Assembly: GCF_017868775.1 (NCBI RefSeq)
Contig: NZ_CP053381.1
Span: 310,001-374,000 of the forward strand
Direction: 5' to 3'
Length of the DNA stretch: 64,000 bases
Source: Billgrantia sulfidoxydans
GTDB taxonomy: Bacteria; Pseudomonadota; Gammaproteobacteria; Pseudomonadales; Halomonadaceae
The position numbers and the translations under genes were made by a program. Below are positions 25,573-33,813 of the stretch, piece by piece. The stretch's first letter is position 1, and each line of letters starts with the position of its first letter. Under the pieces are notes generated by a model. That model had not been told where the DNA came from and ran no database searches. It saw only the letters and a program-made list of their open reading frames with translations.

Positions 25573-26303
25573 GCCCCCACCCCTGGCGTTCCCAAGGCAA
25601 GCCGTGCCGAAGCGAGGTGGGCAGGCTGGCTGTGCAGCACCTCCTGGGCCGTGGTCCAGCGCGCATGGCCGTGGTGAAGCACCACCACCTCCTCGGCCAG
25701 GCGGGCCAACTGCTCCATGTCGTGCAGCACTACGATGATGGTGACGCCTTCAGCCGCCATGTCGCGCAGCACCGTCATGAGCACCTCGACGGTTTCCGCA
25801 TCGACGTTGGCGAAGGGCTCGTCGAGCAGCAGCAGCTCGGCTTCCTGCATCAGGGTGCGACCGATCAGCGCGCGCTGGCGCTGGCCGCCGGAAAGCTCGC
25901 CCAGCGGGCGGTGGGCCAGGTGCGAGATGCCCAGGCGCGCCATCACTTCACGGCCGCGGCGATAGTGACGGGCACAGTAGCCGGTGAGCGCGCCGTGGCT
26001 CGGCCAGCTGCCGGTCATCACCAGCTCTTCCACGCTCATAGGGAAGGTGAGGTCGAGCGCCAACTGCTGGGGCAGCCAGGCGCGCCGCTCCCTGGGCACC
26101 GAGCAGACCACCTTGCCCGCCACGGGGCGCAGCATGCCCATGATGCCCTGGATCAGGGTGCTCTTGCCGGCGCCGTTGGCACCGACCAGGGCGGTGATCG
26201 CGCCGTCGCGGAAGCGGCCGCTCACGTGCTCGAGGACGGTGCGGTTGGCCTGGGCCAGCTGCAGGTCATGCAGCTCCAGGCGTGACGGGGACGTCTCGGC
26301 CAT
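25566..26303 (-). CDS. znuC: Zinc ABC transporter ATPase ZnuC
   Basis: 245-aa ABC ATPase with Walker A GANGAGKST (about 40-48), a QQLALDLTFPMSVEELV stretch after the Q-loop, signature LSGGQRQRALIGR, Walker B LLLLDEP and switch histidine in VLHD. Two starts are possible (26303 or 26315). I prefer 26303 because its ATG overlaps the stop of the preceding small ORF as TGATG, indicating coupled translation, with GGTGGGG just upstream. Powers ZnuB. Confidence 0.92.
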   Translation of the reverse strand: MAETSPSRLELHDLQLAQANRTVLEHVSGRFRDGAITALVGANGAGKSTLIQGIMGMLRPVAGKVVCSVPRERRAWLPQQLALDLTFPMSVEELVMTGSWPSHGALTGYCARHYRRGREVMARLGISHLAHRPLGELSGGQRQRALIGRTLMQEAELLLLDEPFANVDAETVEVLMTVLRDMAAEGVTIIVVLHDMEQLARLAEEVVVLHHGHARWTTAQEVLHSQPAHLASARLALGTPGVGAC

Positions 26304-26452
26304 CAGCCCCACCATCCTGCCGCCCAGGAGACGGCGAGCCAGAGCACGCCCAGCGGCGCGGCGGCCAGCAGCAGGCGGCGCGTGGCGGAAAGCGACATCA
26401 ACGAAAAATGGCACGGCCCCTCGGGGCGATGCCGATGCGTGCGGTGTGCCAT
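26303..26452 (-). CDS. Small His-rich single-helix membrane protein coupled to znuC
   Basis: A 49-aa ORF starts 26 bases downstream of a Zur box, has a ribosome site (GAGGG, about 8 bases before ATG) and ends at a TGA overlapping the znuC ATG. The first 15 residues are rich in potential metal ligands (MAHRTHRHRPEGPCH: four His, one Cys). The last 25 form a single hydrophobic helix with several tryptophans (LLLAAAPLGVLWLAVSWAAGWW). It is not a family I recognise. It may be a real accessory subunit or only a leader ORF that sets znuC translation. Confidence 0.55.
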   Translation of the reverse strand: MAHRTHRHRPEGPCHFSLMSLSATRRLLLAAAPLGVLWLAVSWAAGWWG

Positions 26453-26477
26453 GCGTGGCCCTCGCAAAAACCAAGTA

Positions 26478-26494
26478 AGATATAACATAACAAG
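26478..26494. promoter_or_regulatory. Zur box upstream of the znuCBA operon
   Basis: AGATATAACATAACAAG matches the other three sites at the TATAACATAAC core. It lies 26 bases before the small ORF and about 175 before znuC, in the 141-base gap after the lone permease gene. Confidence 0.78.
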
Positions 26495-26593
26495 ACGGCC
26501 GGCAAAGTGGCAGTCTTCATTACGACAGGTGGCGCCGGAAATCGGCCATTCCAAGGGAGGCAGTATCCAGAATTTGGCGCGGAAGGGAACCGC

Positions 26594-27493
26594 TCAGCGC
26601 AGCTGACCGGCATGCCGGGACCCTATGCCGCGCTTCGGTCTGCTGGCGTTCGCCCTCAGCCCCCGGTAGGGGCCCAGCACGAGCGACATGCCATACCCCA
26701 GCCCCGCCAACAGGATAATCGATGGGCCGGAAGGCAGGCCAGCGTGATAGGACACCAGCAGTCCCGCCATGCTGGAAGCCAGGGCGATGCCGATCGCGAT
26801 GGCGATCATGCCCTCGAGGCGCTGGCTCCAGTAGCGTGCCGCCGCGGCAGGTAGCAGCATGAGCCCGGCTGCCATCAGGGTTCCCAGCGTCTGAAATCCC
26901 ATTACCAGACCGATCACGACCAGCACCATGAACAGCGCGTGCGTCCAGCCGGCGTGGCGACCCTGAAGTGTCAGGAACAGCGGATCGAGGCACTCGACCA
27001 CCAGCGCGCGAAAGGAGATGGCCAGGCCGACCAGGAGCGTGCTGCTGCCAAGCGCCACCAGCCCCAGCGTGCGGTCATCCACCGCCAATATGCTGCCGAA
27101 CAGCACGTGGCCGAGATCCAGGGCGCTGCCCGAATGGCTGACGATGGTCACTCCGCCGGCCATGGCGATCAAGAACAGGCTGGCCATGGCGGCATCCTCC
27201 CTGAGGCCGCTGAACTGCGTTACGCCACCGGCAAGCGCCACGGTGACCAGGCCCGCCAGTACGCCGCCGAACATCATCAGTGGGAGGGAAAAGCCGGCCA
27301 GCATGAAGGCGATGGCCACGCCCGGCATGATGGCATGCGAGAGCGCCTCGCCCATCAGGCCCATGCCGCGCAGCGTCAGCAGCACGCCGAGAATCGGTGC
27401 CGTAAGGGAAAGCGCAAGGCAGGCCACCAGGGCGCGGCGCATGAAGACGTAGTCGAAAGGTGACGTGAGCCACCAGTGCAGAGTATCGAGCAT
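26594..27493 (-). CDS. Second ZnuB-type permease, no ATPase or binding protein of its own
   Basis: ABC-3 metal permease of 299 aa, clearly paralogous to the ZnuB at 24682: both share FDYVFMRRA/FDYGFMRRA, LRGM.L.G.A..HAI.PGVA, LFGSILAV and CLDPLFL segments. It has its own Zur box 26 bases upstream and is transcribed toward znuC. No ATPase or binding protein accompanies it, so it may pair with ZnuC/ZnuA as an alternative permease, form heterodimers with ZnuB, or be a duplicate on the way out. The frame is intact. Confidence 0.88.
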   Translation of the reverse strand: MLDTLHWWLTSPFDYVFMRRALVACLALSLTAPILGVLLTLRGMGLMGEALSHAIMPGVAIAFMLAGFSLPLMMFGGVLAGLVTVALAGGVTQFSGLREDAAMASLFLIAMAGGVTIVSHSGSALDLGHVLFGSILAVDDRTLGLVALGSSTLLVGLAISFRALVVECLDPLFLTLQGRHAGWTHALFMVLVVIGLVMGFQTLGTLMAAGLMLLPAAAARYWSQRLEGMIAIAIGIALASSMAGLLVSYHAGLPSGPSIILLAGLGYGMSLVLGPYRGLRANASRPKRGIGSRHAGQLR

Positions 27494-27518
27494 GGGAAGC
27501 TTTGGGTCGATGTTTACT

Positions 27519-27535
27519 ATGTTATATCATAACAT
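27519..27535. promoter_or_regulatory. Zur box upstream of the lone ZnuB-type permease
   Basis: ATGTTATATCATAACAT is the most symmetrical of the four sites (ATGTTAT / ATAACAT). It lies 26 bases before the permease ATG. Confidence 0.83.
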
Positions 27536-27590
27536 TTAGGCGAGGCAAAATGACCACCCTGCGAGTGGCCAGAAGGGTTCTCCGCTCGTT

Positions 27591-28256
27591 TCAGTAGCGC
27601 AGCGCGACTCCCAGCTGATTGGGCGTCACCAGCAGCGCGTACTCGCCCTCCAGGTGCACGTCGCCCAGCGAGGCCCGAACCGGCTTGAAGCGATTGATGG
27701 CCACCGAGGCCTGACGTGGCTGGGTCTGCAGCTGCAGCTCGCTGACCAGCATGCCGGTGGCGAAGTTGATCGCCCCGTCGCGGCCGCGGCCGTCGCCCAC
27801 GCCGATCAACAGCCCCGACGCGGCGTTTATCGCCAGCGACCCCAGCCGTGCCTCCAGGCTGCGGCGTTGGCGCTCCTCCTCGGCCACCGCCTGCAGCAGC
27901 CGGCGGGCGCTCTCGATGTCGCCGTCGCCCTCGCGCAGCTCGCGGTAGGCGGCCGGGTGCGGCTGGCGATCCATCAGCGTGCCGGCCAGCGCCAGGGCCG
28001 ACTTCACCACGCCCACTCGCGCATCGTAGCGATCGTCGCGGTCGTCCGCCTCGCTGGCCTGGTAGCCGTTGAACGCCAGCGACGAGGCATAGACCCCGGC
28101 CCAGCCGTACTGCCATACGTTGGCCTGGCGTTCGCCGCGCGCCAGGGCGTCCTCGTAGGCCTGGTATTCGCGCTCGGCGGATTGCGCCAGGGTCAACGGC
28201 GAGACGAGGAGCATCAGGACAGCGCATGCGAACGGCAGGAGGGGAGGACGGGGCAT
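27591..28256 (-). CDS. Secreted hypothetical protein
   Basis: 221-aa protein with an N-terminal signal (cleavage near TLAQSAE, residue about 24). The ATG at 28256 was chosen to begin the signal sequence; a longer frame continues upstream. The mature part is rich in charged residues (a REYQAYEDALARGERQ helix), with a middle helical region (EERQRRSLEARLGSLAIN) and a beta-like C-terminus. I do not recognise a family. Its stop is 56 bases from the Zur box of the neighbouring permease gene, and it is transcribed in the same direction. Confidence 0.6.
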   Translation of the reverse strand: MPRPPLLPFACAVLMLLVSPLTLAQSAEREYQAYEDALARGERQANVWQYGWAGVYASSLAFNGYQASEADDRDDRYDARVGVVKSALALAGTLMDRQPHPAAYRELREGDGDIESARRLLQAVAEEERQRRSLEARLGSLAINAASGLLIGVGDGRGRDGAINFATGMLVSELQLQTQPRQASVAINRFKPVRASLGDVHLEGEYALLVTPNQLGVALRY

Positions 28257-28314
28257 AAGGGCGTTCCTTGTCGGGTCATGGGCGTGGTCGCTGTCATTAC
28301 AGCACAAGACGAAC

Positions 28315-28343
28315 GCCGGGAGCGCCAAAATGGCGCTCCCGGC
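28315..28343 (-). terminator. Hairpin after the methyltransferase gene
   Basis: GCCGGGAGCGCCA and TGGCGCTCCCGGC form a perfect 13-bp stem with a 3-base loop, 20 bases after the methyltransferase stop; the following minus-strand sequence (GTTCGTCTTG) has only a weak T tract. Confidence 0.6.
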
Positions 28344-28362
28344 AAGGGGGAGGTACGCCCGA

Positions 28363-29199
28363 CTAGCGCGTGATGACGATCTCCAGGTACTCCGAGGGCA
28401 CCACCATGGTGCCGTCGGTGGCGCGGTTGTGGGCTTCGATCAGCGTAAGGATCTCGCCCCGCAGCGCCTGGCCGGCCTCGTCATCCAGCGCTTCGAACGC
28501 CTTCAGCGTCGGCCCGTAGTAGGTGCTGAACACGTCCAGCCAGTGCTGGGGCGACTGGTAGCGGAAGGTGAAGTGCTGCGGCTGGGCCTCGATCGCCTGG
28601 ACATGCGGACCGAAATGCGTGTCGAGGAATTCCCGCGTGCCCCACACCGCCGGAGAGCTGACGCCCGCGGGCGGCGCCACGTAGCGACCGACGGTCTTGA
28701 ACAGCTGGCCGATGAAGCCCGCCGGGGTCCAGTTGGCCAGCCCGATCTTGCCGCCGGGCCGGCATACGCGGCACAGCTCGGCGGCGGCTTGGGCCTGGTT
28801 GGGCGTGAACATCACCCCGTAGGTGGAGATCACGTTGTCGAAGGTGGCGTCGCCGAACGGCAGGTTTTCGGCGTCCGCCGTCTGGTAGTCGATCGCCAGC
28901 CCCTCCGCTTCGGCACGCCTGGCGGACTTGGCCAGCAGCGCCTCGACGTAGTCGGTGGAGACGACCTTGCAGAATCGCCGGGCCGCGGCCAGCGAGGCGT
29001 TGCCGTTGCCGCCGGCCACATCGAGCACGGACTGGCCGGCATGCAGGTCCATGGCTTCGCAGAGCCGTTCGCCGACGATCTGCAGGGTGACGCCGATGCG
29101 GGCATAGTCACCGGCGCCCCAAACCGCTTGTTGCTTGGTCTTGATCGCCGCGTAGTCGGGGCCGGCCACTTGCGGCTCGAGCGAGGGAGAGAGTGTCAT
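28363..29199 (-). CDS. SAM-dependent methyltransferase (class I)
   Basis: 278-aa soluble methyltransferase. The SAM-binding motifs are motif I VLDVAGGNGNASLAAAR (about residues 58-74), an acidic residue at the end of strand 2 (VVSTDYV), and post-motif DAENLPFGDATFDNVIST. This is the UbiE/Methyltransf_11 pattern. The ATG at 29199 follows GAGGGAGAGAG. The substrate is unknown. It lies downstream of the CadC-like regulator gene with 166 bases between, transcribed in the same direction. Confidence 0.85.
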   Translation of the reverse strand: MTLSPSLEPQVAGPDYAAIKTKQQAVWGAGDYARIGVTLQIVGERLCEAMDLHAGQSVLDVAGGNGNASLAAARRFCKVVSTDYVEALLAKSARRAEAEGLAIDYQTADAENLPFGDATFDNVISTYGVMFTPNQAQAAAELCRVCRPGGKIGLANWTPAGFIGQLFKTVGRYVAPPAGVSSPAVWGTREFLDTHFGPHVQAIEAQPQHFTFRYQSPQHWLDVFSTYYGPTLKAFEALDDEAGQALRGEILTLIEAHNRATDGTMVVPSEYLEIVITR

Positions 29200-29364
29200 G
29201 GTTGAACTCCTTGGGTGGGTTGTGGTGGTTCTGCCGTCGATCGCTTCCTGAGGGCCACCAAACGGCAAGCTCAGCCTATGCGGTACCGCTTGGGCCGGCT
29301 TGCGGGCCGCATGGGGATTGGCGGGGGATTGCGTGATGAAACGGGGGGCAAGAGCGTGGCGGGG

Positions 29365-30897
29365 CTACAGTGCCAGCAAGCGCGTGCCATGTTTCTGCCC
29401 GACCAGGGCCGCCACCTGCTCGGCGGTCAGGTCGGGCTTGATGCGGTAGGCATCGTCCAGCGCCCGGCGCGCCAGGTCCTGCCGACCGTCGAGTCGGTGA
29501 ATGGCGGCCAGCACGATGCGGGGCATGTAGCTGCGGTCGTCCCGTTGGCAGGCCAGTTCCGCCTGCTCGCGGGCAGCGCTGCGATCGCCAAGCAGCAGGT
29601 AGGCCAAGGCGAGGACCGCGCCCCAGATCGACAAGCGGCTGTCGAGCGGGCTGATGCGAATGCCATGGCGCAGGTGAACCACCGCGTCGTCCGGGCGATT
29701 GCCGGCCAGATACGCCGAGCCCAGCGCCGCCCACGCCTGGGCGTTGGCCGGGTTGAGCTCCAGCGCCTTGCGCAGGATCGGCACGCCGCGCTCGGGATAG
29801 CCGATATCGGCCAGCGCGCAGCCGGCATAACCGAGTACGGTCGAGTCCATGCTGTCGAGCTGCAGCGCGCACTCGGCGGCTTCGAGCGCTTCCGCCCAGG
29901 CCTGCTCGTGATCGCTCATCAGGTCGAAGCGATGCCCCAGGCCTCGTACCAGCGAGAGATGGGCCGCCGCCAGGGCGAACTCCGGTTCCAGCCGCCAGCT
30001 GCGCCGTAGCAGATCCGCCGCTGCCGCGAAGGACTCATGGTGCCAGCCCTGCAGCGCCAGGATGCCGCTGGCCTCGAGATAGAGCTGGCGGGCGCTGCGC
30101 TCGCCGTCGAGGCTGCGCACCGTGCGGTAGATGGCACGGTGCAGCTGCGGTTCCAGCTTGGCGATGATCCGGGGCACGCCGGCTTCGAGGGCCTCGCTCA
30201 CCGGGCCGTCCAGCGTGAAGGTCTCGGCCCACAGCCGAAAGCCGGCCCGTGCATCGGCCAGGTGCACGGTGACGCGCAAGCGCGCCGCGCCCGCGTCGGG
30301 CCACGCCTGCACGCTGCCCTCCAGCACGTAATCGACTCCCAGCGCCTCGTGGATCTCGCGTGCCGCCGGCGTCAGCGTCCGCTCGCTATAGTGCCCGCCG
30401 CGGGCGCTCAGGCGCAGCAGCGGTATTCGCGTGAGAACGGAGCTCAGCTCGCCGGTCAGCGCCTCGGTGAAGCGCACAAGCTCCGGCGTATCCGTCAGCG
30501 CGCGCAGCGGCAGGATGAGCAGCGAGGGATCGTCGTCGCTGGGGGCCGGTGTCACCGCAGTCGCGAGTGGCTCCGGTGCGGCCGCGTCGGTTTCGGTGAC
30601 CTTCGCGGTGAAGCGAAAACCGCGGCCGCGTACCGTCCGGATATAGGCCTGGGTATCCCCGCTATCGTCCAGGGCACGGCGCGCCTGCTTGATGCAGGAA
30701 GCGACCGTGGCATCCGAGACGATTCGCCCCGCCCAGACGGCCTCGATCAGCTCGTCGCGACTGAAGACCCGATCCGGATGGTGGGCGAAATGCACGAGCA
30801 GGTCGAACACCATCGGTTCCACGCGACGCAGCTCACCGTGTCGGCGCAGTTCGTAGTGCGCGGTATCGAGATCGAAATCGTCAAACCGGAGAGTCAT
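29365..30897 (-). CDS. CadC-like winged-helix regulator with TPR repeats
   Basis: 510-aa protein. Residues 1-100 form an OmpR/PhoB-type winged helix (FDDFDLDTAHYELRRHGE, then YIRTVRGRGFRF). No receiver domain or transmembrane helix is present. Residues about 125-235 resemble the TolB-like/FlgO segment often found in CadC-style and adenylate-cyclase-associated proteins (LLILPLRALTDTPE). The C-terminal half consists of tetratricopeptide repeats (ALELNPANAQAWAALGSAYL and similar). Such proteins sense an unknown signal through the TPR region. It is divergent from tspO and upstream of a methyltransferase, either of which could be a target. Confidence 0.82.
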   Translation of the reverse strand: MTLRFDDFDLDTAHYELRRHGELRRVEPMVFDLLVHFAHHPDRVFSRDELIEAVWAGRIVSDATVASCIKQARRALDDSGDTQAYIRTVRGRGFRFTAKVTETDAAAPEPLATAVTPAPSDDDPSLLILPLRALTDTPELVRFTEALTGELSSVLTRIPLLRLSARGGHYSERTLTPAAREIHEALGVDYVLEGSVQAWPDAGAARLRVTVHLADARAGFRLWAETFTLDGPVSEALEAGVPRIIAKLEPQLHRAIYRTVRSLDGERSARQLYLEASGILALQGWHHESFAAAADLLRRSWRLEPEFALAAAHLSLVRGLGHRFDLMSDHEQAWAEALEAAECALQLDSMDSTVLGYAGCALADIGYPERGVPILRKALELNPANAQAWAALGSAYLAGNRPDDAVVHLRHGIRISPLDSRLSIWGAVLALAYLLLGDRSAAREQAELACQRDDRSYMPRIVLAAIHRLDGRQDLARRALDDAYRIKPDLTAEQVAALVGQKHGTRLLAL

Positions 30898-31013
30898 GGC
30901 GTTACGCCGTCCCGAGCGTTCCCTGGGTATCGTTACTCTGGTTTAGAGTATGGTGCAGGGGGGGCGCAATCGCCTCGCTCCCGAGCGATACCCAGCCGCA
31001 AAGGAGACGCAAC

Positions 31014-31490
31014 ATGACCGTCGCTCCCCGTCGCTCGCTGGCGATCCTGTTCGGCTGGCTACTGCTGGTGGCCCTTGCCGCATCGACAGGTGTCTTGACG
31101 CCGCCCGGCGCCTGGTACGCCGAGCTACAAAAGCCCCCTCTCACGCCGCCCGACTGGCTGTTCCCGGTGGCCTGGACGGTGCTCTACCTGATGATGGCCG
31201 TGGCCGCCTGGCGGGTCACGCTGCGGGTGCCGGCCGGTGAGCGCCTTGCGGTACTGTGGCCGTTCGTCACCCAGCTCGCCGCCAACGGGCTCTGGTCAAT
31301 CCTGTTCTTCGGCCTGCACTGGATCGTCGTCGCCCTGGCCGACCTGCTGTTGCTGTGGTGCCTCATCCTGCTCTCGATCATCCGCTTTGCCCGCGTTTCG
31401 CCACTCGCCGCCTGGCTGCTTACGCCCTACCTGGTCTGGGTAAGCTTTGCGGGTTACCTCAATGCGGGCATCGGTTGGCTGAACGGATAA
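31014..31490 (+). CDS. tspO: TspO/MBR family tryptophan-rich sensory protein
   Basis: 158-aa membrane protein with five predicted helices. The TspO signature is intact: WYAELQKPPLTPPDWLFPVAW after helix 1, then LYLMMAVAAW, and NGLWSILFFGLHW in helix 3 region. TspO binds porphyrins and other small molecules and modulates stress or pigment responses. The neighbouring divergent regulator gives no direct clue. Confidence 0.93.
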   Translation: MTVAPRRSLAILFGWLLLVALAASTGVLTPPGAWYAELQKPPLTPPDWLFPVAWTVLYLMMAVAAWRVTLRVPAGERLAVLWPFVTQLAANGLWSILFFGLHWIVVALADLLLLWCLILLSIIRFARVSPLAAWLLTPYLVWVSFAGYLNAGIGWLNG

Positions 31491-31570
31491 CGCGCGATAA
31501 CAAGCCGGCAGTGACCGGCCGGTAACGAACGCGTAAAGTAAAATGAGCCTACCGCGATTTGGAGAGCTTC

Positions 31571-32167
31571 ATGCCTCGTCAGCCGCTCGACGACACCGCA
31601 CTCGACACCGTCTTCCGCGAAGCGCACACCCACTACGGCTTCAAGCCGGCGCCTATCGACGAGGCCACCCTGCGCGAACTCTACGACCTGCTCAAGTGGG
31701 GCCCCACCTCCATGAACTGCCAGCCGGCGCGCTATGTCTTCGTGATGAGCGAAGAGGGCAAGTCGCGCCTGCTGCCGGCGCTCTCCGAAGGCAACCGCGA
31801 CAAGGCCCACGAAGCCCCGGCCACCGTGATCGTTGCCGTCGACACCCGCTTCTACGAATTCATGCCGCGCGTATTCCCCAGCTCACCCAACGCCCGCGAG
31901 CGCTTCGCCGAAAACCCCGACAAGGCCAGCGACACTGCCTGGCGCAACGGCACCCTGCAGGGCGCCTACCTTATCGTGGCCGCCCGCATGCTGGGGCTCG
32001 ACGTCGGCCCCATGAGCGGCTTCGACAAAGCCATGGTCGACGAGGAGTTCTTCCCCGACGGCCGCTACAAGAGCAACTTTCTGGTCAACCTCGGCGTGGG
32101 CGACCCGGAAAGCCTGCGGCCGCGGGGGGAGAGGCTGGCGTTCGAGGAAGTCGCGGAGGTGGTTTGA
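31571..32167 (+). CDS. rutE: RutE-type malonic semialdehyde reductase / nitroreductase
   Basis: 198-aa flavin-dependent nitroreductase-fold protein. The RutE/HadB group signature is visible: TVFREAHTHYGFKP (residues 11-24), LYDLLKWGPTSMNCQPARYVFV with the conserved FMN-binding Arg/Ser/Asn pattern, and GPMSGFDKAMVD. RutE reduces malonic semialdehyde to 3-hydroxypropionate in pyrimidine breakdown, but no other rut gene is nearby, so the physiological substrate may differ. The ATG at 31571 follows GGAGAG. Confidence 0.85.
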   Translation: MPRQPLDDTALDTVFREAHTHYGFKPAPIDEATLRELYDLLKWGPTSMNCQPARYVFVMSEEGKSRLLPALSEGNRDKAHEAPATVIVAVDTRFYEFMPRVFPSSPNARERFAENPDKASDTAWRNGTLQGAYLIVAARMLGLDVGPMSGFDKAMVDEEFFPDGRYKSNFLVNLGVGDPESLRPRGERLAFEEVAEVV

Positions 32168-32194
32168 GCTATGCCGTTTCTGGTCAGGCTCAAT

Positions 32195-33199
32195 TCACTT
32201 TTGCCCAAACTCCTCCGTATCGATCTCTTTCTGCAGCGCTTCGCTGTAGCGGGCGCCGGCCACCTGGTCCGGTGTCAGCAGTGCGTTCAACCGCGCGATG
32301 GTGTCGGCATCCAGGCGCAGGTCTTCCGCGGCGAGGTTTTCGCGCATATGCGCGATGGAGCGGGTGCCGGGGATGGGGAGCACGTCGTTGCCCTGGGCCT
32401 TGAGCCAGGCGAGGGCGAGTTGGCCGGTGGCAACTCCCCGCTCGCGGGCGATGGCCTGGAGCTTTTCCAGCTGACGCAGGTTTTGCGGCAGGTTCTCGGC
32501 GCTGAAGCGCGGCATGCCGCGGCGCACGTCGTTCTCGGTGAGCTGGGTGGCGTCGGTCACGGCGCCGGCCAGGAAGCCGCGCCCCAGCGGGCTAAAGGCG
32601 ACCAGCGCGGTGTCGGCTTCGCGGCAGGCGTCGAGCAGGGCGATCTCGGGGTTGCGGGTCCACAGCGAGTATTCGGACTGCACCGCGGCGATGGGGTGTT
32701 CGGTTCTGGCGCGGCGCAGGGTCGCGGCGGAGATCTCGGAGAGCCCGATGGCGCCTATCTTGCCTTCTTCCACCAGCCGCCCCAGGGCGCCGACGCTCTC
32801 CTCGATGGGTACGTTGCGGTCCAGGCGGTGCAGGTAGTAGAGGTCGAGGTGGTCGGTTTGCAGCCGTGTGAGGCTCGCCTCGCACTGGCGGCGGATCGTC
32901 TCGGGTCGCCCGTCGATGACCTTCCTGCCGAGTTCGGGGTCCATGGCCATGCCGCACTTGCTGGCCAGCAGGATCCGATCGCGCTTGCCGGCAAGCGCCT
33001 TGCCCACTACCCGCTCGTTGGCCGTGGCGCCGTAGAGGGTGGCGGTGTCGAAATGGCGGTAGCCCATCTCGAAGGCTTCCTCGAGGGCGCGCAGGGCTTC
33101 GGGCTCGGGCACTGGGTTGCCGTAGCCGTGTGAGAGGTTCATGCAGCCCAGGCCGATGGTGGGCGAGGCCACTTCCTTGAGGCGTGAGAAGAGGGACAT
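32195..33199 (-). CDS. Aldo/keto reductase
   Basis: 334-aa NADPH-dependent TIM-barrel reductase. The catalytic tetrad is readable: Asp and Tyr in FDTATLYG (about 50-57), Lys in LASKCGM and His in YYLHRLD. The C-terminal coenzyme-binding segment LPIPGTRSIAHMRENLAA is also present. It resembles the pyridoxal/perakine-type AKR13 group of general carbonyl reductases. Convergent with rutE, with 27 bases between stops. The substrate is unknown. Confidence 0.9.
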   Translation of the reverse strand: MSLFSRLKEVASPTIGLGCMNLSHGYGNPVPEPEALRALEEAFEMGYRHFDTATLYGATANERVVGKALAGKRDRILLASKCGMAMDPELGRKVIDGRPETIRRQCEASLTRLQTDHLDLYYLHRLDRNVPIEESVGALGRLVEEGKIGAIGLSEISAATLRRARTEHPIAAVQSEYSLWTRNPEIALLDACREADTALVAFSPLGRGFLAGAVTDATQLTENDVRRGMPRFSAENLPQNLRQLEKLQAIARERGVATGQLALAWLKAQGNDVLPIPGTRSIAHMRENLAAEDLRLDADTIARLNALLTPDQVAGARYSEALQKEIDTEEFGQK

Positions 33200-33232
33200 G
33201 CAGGCTCCGCGTCAGGGGGTTGGGTGTTTATT

Positions 33233-33655
33233 TTACTGCATTAGCGTCCTGACCCGATCCAGGTACTCCCTGCCGCTTTCGCGGATGCCCTCCTGGCCCT
33301 GGCTGTCGGCGCTTGCGCGAACTTCCCGTACCCGCTCACGCATGGTGCCGACCTCTTCTTCGACCTTCGCCAGGGCGTTCTCGATGTCTTCGGTGAGCTG
33401 CTGGAGGATGGCGAGGTCGCCGTCGGTCAGCGTTTCCTTGGCCATCAGTACGTCGAGCAGGTCGTTGCGCAGCTCAAGGGCGTCCACGGCCTGCTTGAGG
33501 GTCTCGATGGGCTGGCCCTGGGTCTGTTCGAGCTCTTGCCGGAGTTCCGCTTCGACCCGATCGTCGGCGGGGTCGACGCCGGTGTCTTGCGCTCCGGCAT
33601 GGGGAATGCCGAGCGTGAGCAGGGCGAAAACGGGCAGCAGAACGCTACGTGGCAT
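33233..33655 (-). CDS. Small secreted helical protein (DUF6746-like)
   Basis: 140-aa predicted periplasmic protein with a signal peptide ending near HAGAQD (residue about 22). The mature protein is almost all helical and acidic, with a heptad-like run (DLAILQQLTEDIENALAKVEEEVGTMRERV). It shares this core with the protein encoded at 34453 (DLGTIHQLTYTLENALEKINEEVETLAVNL), so the two are paralogues. I believe the family is DUF6746, known mostly from halophilic gammaproteobacteria, but cannot verify it. Function unknown. Confidence 0.7.
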   Translation of the reverse strand: MPRSVLLPVFALLTLGIPHAGAQDTGVDPADDRVEAELRQELEQTQGQPIETLKQAVDALELRNDLLDVLMAKETLTDGDLAILQQLTEDIENALAKVEEEVGTMRERVREVRASADSQGQEGIRESGREYLDRVRTLMQ

Positions 33656-33813
33656 GGCGACATCTCTCCGCGCGGTCGATAGGTGTTCTCTTAAGTTAGT
33701 TGGAATTCAGTTAGTTACAAGTTGTCTGCCTGGGCTTGGCAAAAGAGTTTAATTGTCGGCGCCATGCCCGGATGCGGTATGCTGTGGCGATAATGACTTG
33801 CACGGACTTTCCT

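Noticed and set aside
26398..26613. Minus-strand 71-codon frame across the 26478 Zur box
   Set aside because: It overlaps the operator and the end of the upstream permease, and has no ribosome site at its start; the 49-codon frame downstream is better supported.
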